Part shown: one piece after another, positions 37,901 to 50,820 of the stretch | How the letters are laid out: each line of letters starts with the position of its first letter | Numbering within the stretch: position 1 is the first letter of the stretch | From: Primulina eburnea | Taxonomy: Eukaryota; Streptophyta; Magnoliopsida; Lamiales; Gesneriaceae | Assembly (NCBI RefSeq): GCF_022965805.1 | Contig: NW_027331025.1 | Coordinates: 1 to 64,000 of the forward strand | DNA length: 64,000 bases | Direction: 5' to 3' | Translations under genes and position numbers: made by a program | Notes under the pieces: model-generated | Databases searched by the model: none | Seen by the model: only the letters and a program-made list of their open reading frames with translations | What the model was told of the DNA's origin: nothing

Positions 37901-38980
37901 AAATAAAGGGCATAGAAATGTCAATCCAAATTCTTTTTAAGAATAGCACGCAAAAGTGTTCCCAAAGTTCTATTGACAACTTCAGTTCGTCCATCCGTTT
38001 GAGGATGACAAGTAGTAGATTACAACTTTATTGTGCAAAGTTTAGCCCATAAAGTAATCCAAAAATAGAATCCCTCCCCTTCTTAGTCCTAGGCAACCCC
38101 AAAATAAAGTCCATAGAAATGTCAATCCAAGTTCTTTTTAAGAATAGCACGCAAAAGTGTTCCCAAAGTTCTATTTACAACTTCAGTTTGTCCATCTGTT
38201 TGAGGATGACAAGTAGTAGATTACAACAATATTGAGCAAAGTTTAGCCATAAAGTAATCCAAAAATAGAATCCCTCCCCTTCTTAGTCCTTGGCAACCCC
38301 AAAATAAAGTCCATAGAAATGTCAATCCAAGTTCTTTTTAAGAATAGCACGCAAAAGTGTTCCTAAAGTTCTATTGACAACTTCAGTTTGTCCATCGGTT
38401 TGAGGATGACAAGTAGTAGATTACAACAATATTGAGCAAAGTTTAGCCCATAAAGTAATCCAAAAATAGAATCCCTCCCCTTCTTAGTCCTAGGCAACCC
38501 CAAAATAAAGTGCATAGAAATGTTAATCCAAGTTCTTTTAAGAATAGCACGCACAAGTGTTCCCAAAGTTCTATTTACAACTTCAGTTTGTCCATCCGTT
38601 TGAGGATGACAAGTAGTAGATTACAACAATATTGAGCAAAGTTTAGCCCATAAAGTAATCCAAAAATAGAATCCCTCACCTTATTAGTCCTAGGCAACCC
38701 CAAAATAAAGTCCACAGAAATGTCAGTCCAAGTTCTTTTAAGAATAGCACGCAAAAGTGTTCCCAAAGTTCTATTTACAACTTCAGTTTGTCCATCCGTT
38801 TGAGGATGACAAGTAGTAGATTACAACAATATGAAGCAAAGTTTAGCCCATAAAGTAATGCAAAAATAGAATCCCTCCCCTTCTTAGTCCTAGGCAACCC
38901 CAAAATAAAGTCCATAGAAATGTCAATCCAAGTTCTTTTAAGAATAGCACGCACAAGTGTTCCCAAAGTTCTATTTACAA
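34950..38980 (-). repeat. Segmental duplication, left copy (partner 46590-50820)
   Basis: The monomer subtype order matches 46590-50820 at an offset of 11636. Near 37300 the offset changes to 11837, a difference of exactly one 201-bp monomer present only in the right copy. The duplication spans about 20 monomers. Confidence 0.8.
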
Positions 38981-41900
38981 CTTCAGTAACTCAGTTTGTC
39001 CATCCGTTTGAGGATGACAAGTAGTAGATTACAACAATATTGAGCAAAGTTTTAGCCCATAAAGTAATCCAAAATAGAATCCCTCCCCTTCTTAGTCCTA
39101 GGCAACCCCAAAATAAAGTCCATAGAAATGTCAATCCAAGTTCTTTTTAAGAATAGCACGCAAAAGTGTTCCCAAAGTTCTATTTACAACTTCAGTTTGT
39201 CCATCCGTTTGAGGATGACAAGTAGTAGATTACAACAATATGAGCAAAGTTTAGCCCATAAAGTAATCCAAAAATAGAATCCCTCCCCTTCTTAGTCCTA
39301 GGCAACCCCAAAATAAAGTCCATAGAAATGTCAATCCAAGTTCTTTTTAAGAATAGCACGCAAAAGTGTTCCCAAAGTTCTATTGACACTTCAGTTTGTC
39401 CATCTGTTTGAGGATGACAAGTAGTAGATTACAACAATATTGAGCAAAGTTTAGCTCATAAAGTAATCCAAAAATAGAATCCCTCCCCTTCTCAGTCCTA
39501 GGCAACCCCAAAATAAAGTGCATAGAAATGTCAATCCAAGTTCTTTTTAAGAATAGCACGCAAAAGTGTTCCCAAAGTTCTATTTACAACTTCAGTTTGT
39601 CCATCCGTTTTGAGAATGACAAGTAGTAGATTACAACAATATTGAGCAAAGGTTAGGCCATATAAGTTCTATTGACAACTTCAGTTTTTCCATCTGTTTG
39701 AGGATGACAAGTAGTAGATTACAACAATATTGAGCAAAGTTTAGCCCATAAAGTAATCCAAAAATAGAATCCCTCCCTTCTTAGTCCTAGACAACCCCAA
39801 AATAAAGTGCATAGAAATGTTAATCCAAGTTCTTTTAAGAATTGCACGCACAAGTGTTCCCAAAATTCTATTTACAACTTCAGTTTGTCCATCCGTTTGA
39901 GGATGACAAGTAGTAGATTACAACAATATTGAGCAAAGTTTAGCCCATAAAGTAATCCAAAAATAGAATCCCTCCCCTTCTTAGTCCTAGGCAACCCCAA
40001 AATAAAGTCCATAGAAATGTCAATCCAAGTTCTTTTTAAGAATAGCACGCAAAGTGTTCCCAAAGTTCTATTGACAACTTCAGTTTGTCCATCCGTTTGA
40101 GGATGACAAGTAGTAGATTACAACAATATTGAGCAAAGTTTAGCCCATAAAGTAATCCAAAAATAGAATCCCTCCCCTTCTTAGTCCTAGGCAACCCCAA
40201 AATAAAGTCCATAGAAATGTCAATCCAAGTTCTTTTTAAGAATAGCACGCAAAAGTGTTCCCAAAGTTCTATTTACAACTTCAGTTTGTCCATCCGTTTG
40301 AGGATGACAAGTAGTAGATTACAACAATATGGAGCAAAGTTTAGCCCATAAAGTAATGCAAAAATAGAATCCCTCCCCTTCTTAGTCCTAGGCAACCCCA
40401 AAATAAAGTCCATAGAAATGTCAATCCAAGTTCTTTTTAAGAATAGCACGCAAAAGTGTTCCCAAAGTTCTATTGACTACTTCAGTTTGTCCATCTGTTT
40501 GAGGATGACAAGTAGTAGATTACAACAATATTGAGCAAAGTTTAGCCCATAAAGTAATCCAAAAATAGAATCCCTCCCCTTCTCAGTCCTAGGCAACCCC
40601 AAAATAAAGTGCATAGAAATGTCAATCCAAGTTCTTTTAAGAATAGCACGCAAAAGTGTTCCCAAAGTTCTATTTACAACTTCAGTTTGTCCATCCGTTT
40701 GAGAATGACAAGTAGTAGATTACAACAATATTGAGCAAAGGTTAGGCCATATAAGTTCTATTGACAACTTCAGTTTTTCCATCCGTTTGAGGATGACAAG
40801 TAGTAGATTACAACAATATTGAGCAAAGTTTAGCCCATAAAGTAATCCAAAAATAGAATCCCTCCCCTTCTTAGTCCTAGGCAACCCCAAAATAAAGTCC
40901 ATAGAAATGTCAATCCAAGTTCTTTTAAGAATAGCACGCAAAAGTGTTCCCAAAGTTCTATTGACAACTTCAGTTTGTCCATCCGTTTGAGGATGACAAG
41001 TAGTAGATTACAACAATATTGAGCAAAGTTTAGCCCATAAAGTAATCCAAAAATAGAATCCCTCCCCTTCTTAGTCCTAGGCAACCCCAAAATAAAGTCC
41101 ATAGAAATGTCAATCCAAGTTCTTTTAAGAATAGCACGCAAAAGTGTTCTCAAAGTTCTATTTACAACTTCAGTTTGTCCATCCGTTTGAGGATGACAAG
41201 TAGTAGATTACAACATTATTGAGCAAAGTTTAGCCCATAAAGTAATCCAAAAATAGAATCCCTCCCCTTCTTAGTCCTAGGCAACCCCAGAATAAAGTCC
41301 ATAGAAATGTCAATCCAAGTTCTTTTTAAGAATAGCACGCAAAAGTGTTCTCAAAGTTCTATTTACAACTTCAGTTTGTCCATCCGTTTGAGGATGACAA
41401 GTAGTAGATTACAACAATATTGAGCAAAGTTTAGCCCATAAAGTAATCCAAAAATAGAATCCCTCACCTTCTCAGTCCTATGCAACCCCAAAATAAAGTG
41501 CATAGAAATGTCAATCCAAGTTCTTTTTAAGAATAGCACGCAAAAGTGTTCCCAAAGTTCTATTTACAACTTCAGTTTGTCCATCCGTTTGAGGATGACA
41601 AGTAGTAGATAACAACAATATGGAGCAAAGTTTAGCCCATATAAGTTCTATTGACAACTTCAGTTTGTCCATCCGTTTGAGGATGACAAGTAGTAGATTA
41701 CAACAATATTGAGCAATGTTTAGCCCATAAAGTAATCCAAAAATAGAATCCCTCCCCTTCTTAGTCCTAGGCAACCCCAAAATAAAGTGCATAGAAATGT
41801 CAATCCAAGTTCTTTTTAAGAATAGCACGCACAAGTATTCCCAAAGTTCTATTTACAACTTCAGTTTGTCCATCCGTTTGAGAATGACAAGTAGTAGATT

Positions 41901-42579
41901 ACAACAATATTGAGCAAAGTTTAGCCCATAAAGTAATCCAAAAATAGAATCCCTCACCTTCTCAGTCCTAGGCAACCCCAAAATAAAGTGCATAGAAATG
42001 TCAATCCAAGTTCTTTTTAAGAATAGCACGCAAAAGTGTTCCCAAAGTTCTATTTACAACTTCAGTTTGTCCATCCGTTTGAGAATGACAAGTAGTAGAT
42101 TACAACAATATTGAGCAAAGGTTAGGCCATATAAGTTCTATTGACAACTTCAGTTTTTCCATCTGTTTGAGGATGACAAGTAGTAGATTACAACAATATT
42201 GAGCAAAGTTTAGCCCATAAAGTAATCCAAAAATAGAATCCCTCCCCTTCTTAGTCCTAGGCAACCCCAAAATAAAGTGCATAGAAATGTTAATCCAAGT
42301 TCTTTTAAGAATAGCACGCACAAGTGTTCCCAAAGTTCTATTTACAACTTCAGTTTGTCCATCCGTTTGAGGATGACAAGTAGTAGATTACAACAATATT
42401 GAGCAAAGTTTAGCCCATAAAGTAATCCAAAAATAGAATCCCTCACCTTCTTAGTCCTAGGCAACCCCAAAATAAAGTCCACAGAAATGTCAGTCCAAGT
42501 TCTTTTAAGAATAGCACGCAAAAGTGTTCCCAAAGTTCTATTTACAACTTCAGTTTGTCCATCCGTTTGAGGATGACAA

Positions 42580-43570
42580 GTAGTAGATTACAACAATATG
42601 AGCAAAGTTTAGCCCATAAAGTAATGCAAAAATAGAATCCCTCCCCTTCTTAGTCCTAGGCAACCCCAAAATAAAGTCCATAGAAATGTCAATCCAAGTT
42701 CTTTTAAGAATAGCACGCACAAGTGTTCCCATCCTCAAAGTTCTATTTACAACTTCAGTTTGTCCATCCGTTTGAGGATGACAAGTAGTAGATTACAACA
42801 ATATTGAGCAATTTTAGCCCATAAAGTAATCCAAAAATATAATCCCTCCCCTTCTTAGTCCTAGGCAACCCCAAAATAAAGGGCATAGAAATGTCAATCC
42901 AAGTTCTTTTAAGAATAGCACGCAAAAGTGTTCCCAAAGTTCTATTTACAACTTCAGTTTGTCCATCCGTTTGAGGATGACAAGTAGTAGATTACAACAA
43001 TATTGATGCAAAGTTTAGCCATAAAGTAATCCAAAATAGAATCCCTCCCCTTCTTAGTCCTAGGCAACCCCAAAATAAAGTCCATAGAAATGTCAATCCA
43101 AGTTCTTTTTAAGAATAGCACGCAAAAGTGTTCCCAAAGTTCTATTTACAACTTCAGTTTGTCCATACTGTTTGAGGATGACAAAGTAGTAATTACAACA
43201 ATATGGAGCAAAGTTAGCCCATAAAGTAATCCAAAAAATAGAATCCCTCCCCTTCTTAGTCCTAGGCAACCCCAGAATATAGTCCATAGAAATGTTCAAT
43301 CCAAGTTCTTTTTAAGATTAGCACGCAAAAGTGTTCCCAAATTCATATTGACAATCAGTCGTCCATCCGTTTGAGGATGACAAGGATGACAAGTAGTAGA
43401 TTACAACTTTATTGTGCACATTTAGCCCATAAAGTAATCCAAAAATAGAATCCTCACCTTCTTAGTCCTAGGCAACCCCAAAAATAAGTCCATAGAAATG
43501 TCAGTCCTCCAAGTTCTTTTTAAGGAATAGCCACACGCCAAAGTGTTCCCAAAGTTCTATTTACACTTCA
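42580..43570. other. Second patch of clustered indels in the array
   Basis: Sparse oddities from 42590 (an added CATCC at about 42730) become dense between about 43000 and 43570 (for example CACACGCCAAAG and a duplicated GATGACAAG at 43376-43391). This resembles the patch at 23055-23490 and probably marks weak assembly. Confidence 0.6.
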
Positions 43571-46500
43571 GTTTGTCCATCCGTTTGAGGATGACAAGTA
43601 GTAGATTACAACAATATTGAGCAAAGTTTAGCCCATAAAGTAATCCAAAAATAGAATCCCTCACCTTCTTAGTCCTAGGCAACCCCAAAATAAAGTCCAC
43701 AGAAATGTCAGTCCAAGTTCTTTTAAGAATAGCACGCAAAAGTGTTCCCAAAGTTCTATTTACAACTTCAGTTTGTCCATCCGTTTGAGGATGACAAGTA
43801 GTAGATTACAACAATATGGAGCAAAGTTTAGCCCATAAAGTAATGCAAAAATAGAATCCCTCCCCTTCTTAGTCCTAGGCAACCCCAAAATAAAGTCCAT
43901 AGAAATGTCAATCCAAGTTCTTTTTAAGAATAGCACGCACAAGTGTTCCCAAAGTTCTATTTACAACTTCAGTTTGTCCATCCGTTTGAGGATGACAAGT
44001 AGTAGATTACAACAATATTGAGCAAAGTTTAGCCCATAAAGTAATCCAAAAATAGAATCCCTCCCCTTCTTAGTCCTAGGCAACCCCAGAATAAAGTCCA
44101 TAGAAATGTCAATCCAAGTTCTTTTTAAGAATAGCACGCAAAAGTGTTCTCAAAGTTCTATTTACAACTTCAGTTTGTCTATCCGTTTGAGGATGACAAG
44201 TAGTAGATTACAACAATATTGAGCAAAGTTTAGCCCATAAAGTAATCCAAAAATAGAATCCCTCACCTTCTCAGTCCTAGGCAACCCCAAAATAAAGTGC
44301 ATAGAAATGTCAATCCAAGTTCTTTTTAAGAATAGCACGCAAAAGTGTTCCCAAAGTTCTATTTACAACTTCAGTTTGTCCATCCGTTTGAGAATGACAA
44401 GTAGTAGATTACAACAATATTGAGCAAAGGTTAGGCCATATAAGTTCTTTGACAACTTCAGTTTTTCCATCCGTTTGAGGATGACAAGTAGTAGATTACA
44501 ACAATATTAAGCAAGTTTAGCCCATAAAGTAATCCAAAAATAGAATCCCTCCCCTTCTTAGTCCTAGGCAACCCCAAAATAAAGTGCATAGAAATGTCAA
44601 TCCAAGTTCTTTTTAAGAATAGCACGCACAAGTGTTCCCAAAGTTCTATTTACAACTTCAGTTTGTCCATCCGTTTGAGGATGACAAGTAGTAGATTACA
44701 ACATATTGAGCAAAGTTTAGCCCATAAAGTAATCCAAAAATAGAATCCCTCACCTTCTTAGTCCTAGGCAACCCCAAAATAAAGTCCACTAGAAATGTCA
44801 GTCCAAGTTCTTTTAAGAATAGCACGCAAAAGTGTTCCCAAAGTTCTATTTACAACTTCAGTTTGTCCATCCGTTTGAGGATGACAAGTAGTAGATTACA
44901 ACAATATTGAGCAAAGTTTAGCCCATAAAGTAATCCAAAAATAGAATCCCTCCCCTTCTTAGTCCTAGGCAACCCCAAAATAAAGTCCATAGAAATGTCA
45001 ATCCAAGTTCTTTTTAAGAATAGCACGCAAAAGTGTTCTCAAAGTTCTATTTACAACTTCAGTTTGTCCATCCGTTTGAGGATGACAAGTAGTAGATTAC
45101 AACAATATGAGCAAAGTTTAGCCCATAAAGTAATCCAAAAATAGAATCCCTCCCCTTCTTAGTCCTAGGCAACCCCAAAATAAAGTGCATAGAAATGTCA
45201 ATCCAAGTTCTTTTAAGAATAGCACGCAAAAGTGTTCCCAAAGTTCTATTTACAACTTCAGTTTGTCCATCCGTTTGAGGATGACAAGTAGTAGATAACA
45301 ACAATATGAGCAAAGTTTAGCCCATATAAGTTCTATTGACAACTTCAGTTTGTCCATCCGTTTGAGGATGACAAGTAGTAGATTACAACAATATTGAGCA
45401 ATGTTTAGCCCATAAAGTAATCCAAAAATAGAATCCCTCCCCTTCTTAGTCCTAGGCAACCCCAAAATAAAGTGCATAGAAATGTCAATCCAAGTTCTTT
45501 TTAAGAATAGCACGCACAAGTGTTCCCAAAGTTCTATTTACAACTTCAGTTTGTCCATCCGTTTGAGGATGACAAGTAGTAGATTACAACAATATTGAGC
45601 AAAGTTTAGCCCATAAAGTAATCAAAAAATAGAATCCCTCTCCTTTTTAGTCCTAGTCAACCCCAAAATAAAGTCCATAGAAATGTCAATCCAAGTTCTT
45701 TTTAAGAATAGCACGCAAAAGTAGTTCTCAAAGTTCTATTTACAACTTCAGTTTGTCCATCCGTTTGAGGATGACAAGTAGTAGATTACAACAATATGGA
45801 GCAAAGTTTAGCCCATAAAGTAATCCAAAAATATAATCCCTCCCCTTCTTAGTCCTAGGGAACCCCAAAATAAAGTCCATAGAAATGTCAATCCAAGTTC
45901 TTTTAAGAATAGCACGCACAAGTGTTCCCAAAGTTCTATTTACAACTTCAGTTTGTCCATCCGTTTGAGGATGACAAGTAGTAGATTACAACAATATTGA
46001 GCAAAGTTTAGCCCATAAAGTAATCCAAAAATAGAATCCCTCCCCTTCTTAGTCCTAGACAACCCCAAAATAAAGTGCATAGAAATGTTAATCCAAGTTC
46101 TTTTAAGAATTGCACGCACAAGTGTTCCCAAAGTTCTATTTACAACTTCAGTTTGTCCATCCGTTTGAGGATGACAAGTAGTAGATTACAACAATATTTA
46201 GCAAAGTTTAGCCCATAAAGTAATCCAAAAATAGAATCCCTCACCTTCTTAGTCCTAGGCAACCCCAAAATAAAGTCCACAGAAATGTCAGTCCAAGTTC
46301 TTTTAAGAATAGCACGCAAAAGTGTTCCCAAAGTTCTATTTACAACTTCAGTTTGTCCATCCGTTTGAGGATGACAAGTAGTAGATTACAACAATATGGA
46401 GCAAAGTTTAGCCCATAAAGTAATGCAAAAATAGAATCCCTCCCCTTCTTAGTCCTAGGCAACCCCAAAATAAAGTCCATAGAAATGTCAATCCAAGTTC

Positions 46501-48600
46501 TTTTTAAGAATAGCACGCACAAGTATTCCCAAAGTTCTATTTACAACTTCAGTTTGTCCATCCGTTTGAGGATGACAAGTAGTAGATTACAACAATATTG
46601 AGCAAAGTTTAGCCCATAAAGTAATCCAAAAATAGAATCCCTCCCCTTCTTAGTCCTAGGCAACCCCAGAATAAAGTCCATAGAAATGTCAATCCAAGTT
46701 CTTTTTAAGAATAGCACGCAAAAGTGTTCTCAAAGTTCTATTTACAACTTCAGTTTGTCCATCCGTTTGAGGATGACAAGTAGTAGATTACAACAATATT
46801 GAGCAAAGTTTAGCCCATAAAGTAATCCAAAAATAGAATCCCTCACCTTCTCAGTCCTAGGCAACCCCAAAATAAAGTGCATAGAAATGTCAATCCAAGT
46901 TCTTTTTAAGAATAGCACGCAAAAGTGTTCCCAAAGTTCTATTTACAACTTCAGTTTGTCCATCCGTTTGAGAATGACAAGTAGTAGATTACAACAATAT
47001 TGAGCAAAGGTTAGGCCATATAAGTTCTTTGACAACTTCAGTTTTTCCATCCGTTTGAGGATGACAAGTAGTAGATTACAACAATATTAAGCAAAGTTTA
47101 GCCCATAAAGTAATCCAAAAATAGAATCCCTCCCCTTCTTAGTCCTAGGCAACCCCAAAATAAAGTGCATAGAAATGTTAATCCAAGTTCTTTTAAGAAT
47201 AGCACGCACAAGTGTTCCCAAAGTTCTATTTACAACTTCAGTTTGTCCATCCGTTTGAGGATGACAAGTAGTAGATTACAACAATATTGAGCAAAGTTTA
47301 GCCCATAAAGTAATCCAAAAATAGAATCCCTCACCTTCTTAGTCCTAGGCAACCCCAAAATAAAGTCCACAGAAATGTCAGTCCAAGTTCTTTTAAGAAT
47401 AGCACGCAAAAGTGTTCCCAAAGTTCTATTTACAACTTCAGTTTGTCCATCCGTTTGGGGATGACAAGTAGTAGATTACAACAATATTGAGCAAAGTTTA
47501 GCCCATATAAGTTCTATTGACAACTTCAGTTTGTCCATCCGTTTGAGGATGACAAATAGTAGATTACAACAATATTGAGCAAAGTTTAGCCCATAAAGTA
47601 ATCCAAAAATAGAATCCCTCCCCTTCTTAGTCCTAGGCAACCCAAGAATAAAGTCCATAGAAATGTCAATCCAAGTTCTTTTTAAGAATAGCACGCAAAA
47701 GTGTTCTCAAAGTTCTATTTACAACTTCAGTTTGTCCATCCGTTTGAGGATGACAAGTAGTAGATTACAACAATATTGAGCAAAGTTTAGCCATAAAGTA
47801 ATCCAAAAATAGAATCCCTCCCCTTCTTAGTCCTAGGCAACCCCAAAATAAAGTGCATAGAAATGTCAATCCAAGTTCTTTTTAAGAATAGCACGCAAAA
47901 GTGTTCCCAAAGTTCTATTTACAACTTCAGTTTGTCCATCCGTTTGAGGATGACAAGTAGTAGATAACAACAATATGGAGCAAAGTTTAGCCCATATAAG
48001 TTCTATTGACAACTTCAGTTTGTCCATCCGTTTGAGGATGACAAGTAGTAGATTACAACAATATTGAGCAATGTTTAGCCCATAAAGTAATCCAAAAATA
48101 GAATCCCTCCCCTTCTTAGTCCTAGGCAACCCCAAAATAAAGTGCATAGAAATGTCAATCCAAGTTCTTTTTAAGAATAGCACGCACAAGTGTTCCCAAA
48201 GTTCTATTTACAACTTCAGTTTGTCCATCCGTTTGAGGATGACAAGTAGTAGATTACAACAATATTGAGCAAAGTTTAGCCCATAAAGTAATCAAAAATA
48301 GAATCCCTCTCCTTTTTAGTCCTAGTCAACCCCAAAATAAAGTCCATAGAAATGTCAATCCAAGTTCTTTTTAAGAATAGCACGCAAAAGTATTCTCAAA
48401 GTTCTATTTACAACTTCAGTTTGTCCATCCGTTTGAGGATGACAAGTAGTAGATTACAACAATATGGAGCAAAGTTTAGCCCATAAAGTAATCCAAAAAT
48501 ATAATCCCTCCCCTTCTTAGTCCTAGGGAACCCCAAAATAAAGTCCATAGAAATGTCAATCCAAGTTCTTTTAAGAATAGCACGCACAAGTGTTCCCAAA
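43560..48600 (-). repeat. Tandem pair of about 2.6-kb higher-order units
   Basis: Monomer subtypes at 43560-46130 recur at 46140-48600. The offset is 2580 bp at the left and about 2668 at the right. The change equals one 88-bp short monomer, present near 47460-47520 and absent from the first unit. Confidence 0.75.
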
Positions 48601-50820
48601 GTTCTATTTACAACTTCAGTTTGTCCATCCGTTTGAGGATGACAAGTAGTAGATTACAACAATATTGAGCAAAGTTTAGCCCATAAAGTAATCCAAAAAT
48701 AGAATCCCACCCCTTCTTAGTCCTAGGCAACCCTAAAATAAAGTCCATAGAAATGTCAATCCAAGTTCTTTTTAAGAATAGCACGCAAAAATGTTCCTAA
48801 ATTTCTATTGACAACTTCAGTTCGTCCATCCGTTTGAGGATGACAAGTAGTAGATTACAACTTTATTGTGCAAATTTAGCCCATAAAGTAATCCAAAAAT
48901 AGAATCCCTCACCTTCTTAGTCCTAGGCAACCCCAAAATAAGGTCCATAGAAATGTCAGTCCAAGTTCTTTTTAAGAATAGCACGCAAAAGTGTTCCCAA
49001 AGTTCTATTGACAACTTCAGTTCGTCCATCCGTTTGAGGATGACAAGTAGTAGATTACAACTTTATTGTGCAAAGTTTAGCCCATAAAGTAATCCAAAAA
49101 TAGAATCCCTCACCTTCTTAGTCCTAGGCGACCCCAAAATAAAGTCCATAGAAATGTCAGTCCAAGTTCTTTTAAGAATAGCAAGCAAAAGTGTTCCAAA
49201 AGTTCTATTGAGAACTTCAGTTTGTCCATCTGTTTGAGGATGACAAGTAGTAGATTACAACAATATTGAGCAAAGTTTAGCCCATAAACTAATCCAAAAA
49301 TAGAATCCCTCCCCTTCTTAGTCCTAGGCAACCCCAAAATAAAGTCCATAGAAATGTCAATCCAAGTTCTTTTTAAGAATAGCACGCAAAAGTGTTCTCA
49401 AAGTTCTATTTACAACTTCAGTTTGTCCATCCGTTTGAGCATGACAAGTAGTAGATTACAACAATATGAAGCAAAGTTTAGCCCATAAAGTAATCCAAAA
49501 ATATAATCCCTCCCCTTCTTAGTCCTAGGCAACCCCAAAATAAAGTCCATAGAAATGTCAATCCAAGTTCTTTTAAGAATAGCACGCACAAGTGTTCCCA
49601 AAGTTCTATTTACAACTTCAGTTTGTCCATCCGTTTGAGGATGACAAGTAGTAGATTACAACAATATTGAGCAAATTTTAGCCCATAAAGTAATCCAAAA
49701 ATAGAATCCCTCCCCTTCTTAGTCCTAGGCAACCCCAAAATAAAGGGCATAGAAATGTCAATCCAAATTCTTTTTAAGAATAGCACGCAAAAGTGTTCCC
49801 AAAGTTCTATTGACAACTTCAGTTCGTCCATCCGTTTGAGGATGACAAGTAGTAGATTACAACTTTATTGTGCAAAGTTTAGCCCATAAAGTAATCCAAA
49901 AATAGAATCCCTCCCCTTCTTAGTCCTAGGCAACCCCAAAATAAAGTCCATAGAAATGTCAATCCAAGTTCTTTTTAAGAATAGCACGCAAAAGTGTTCC
50001 CAAAGTTCTATTTACAACTTCAGTTTGTCCATCTGTTTGAGGATGACAAGTAGTAGATTACAACAATATTGAGCAAAGTTTAGCCATAAAGTAATCCAAA
50101 AATAGAATCCCTCCCCTTCTTAGTCCTTGGCAACCCCAAAATAAAGTCCATAGAAATGTCAATCCAAGTTCTTTTTAAGAATAGCACGCAAAAGTGTTCC
50201 TAAAGTTCTATTGACAACTTCAGTTTGTCCATCGGTTTGAGGATGACAAGTAGTAGATTACAACAATATTGAGCAAAGTTTAGCCCATAAAGTAATCCAA
50301 AAATAGAATCCCTCCCCTTCTTAGTCCTAGGCAACCCCAAAATAAAGTGCATAGAAATGTTAATCCAAGTTCTTTTAAGAATAGCACGCACAAGTGTTCC
50401 CAAAGTTCTATTTACAACTTCAGTTTGTCCATCCGTTTGAGGATGACAAGTAGTAGATTACAACAATATTGAGCAAAGTTTAGCCCATAAAGTAATCCAA
50501 AAATAGAATCCCTCACCTTATTAGTCCTAGGCAACCCCAAAATAAAGTCCACAGAAATGTCAGTCCAAGTTCTTTTAAGAATAGCACGCAAAAGTGTTCC
50601 CAAAGTTCTATTTACAACTTCAGTTTGTCCATCCGTTTGAGGATGACAAGTAGTAGATTACAACAATATGAAGCAAAGTTTAGCCCATAAAGTAATGCAA
50701 AAATAGAATCCCTCCCCTTCTTAGTCCTAGGCAACCCCAAAATAAAGTCCATAGAAATGTCAATCCAAGTTCTTTTAAGAATAGCACGCACAAGTGTTCC
50801 CAAAGTTCTATTTACAACTT
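46590..50820 (-). repeat. Segmental duplication, right copy (partner 34950-38980)
   Basis: This carries the same series of monomer subtypes as 34950-38980, with one extra monomer at about 48970-49170. Its right end overlaps the start of the 8955-bp-offset duplication. Confidence 0.8.
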
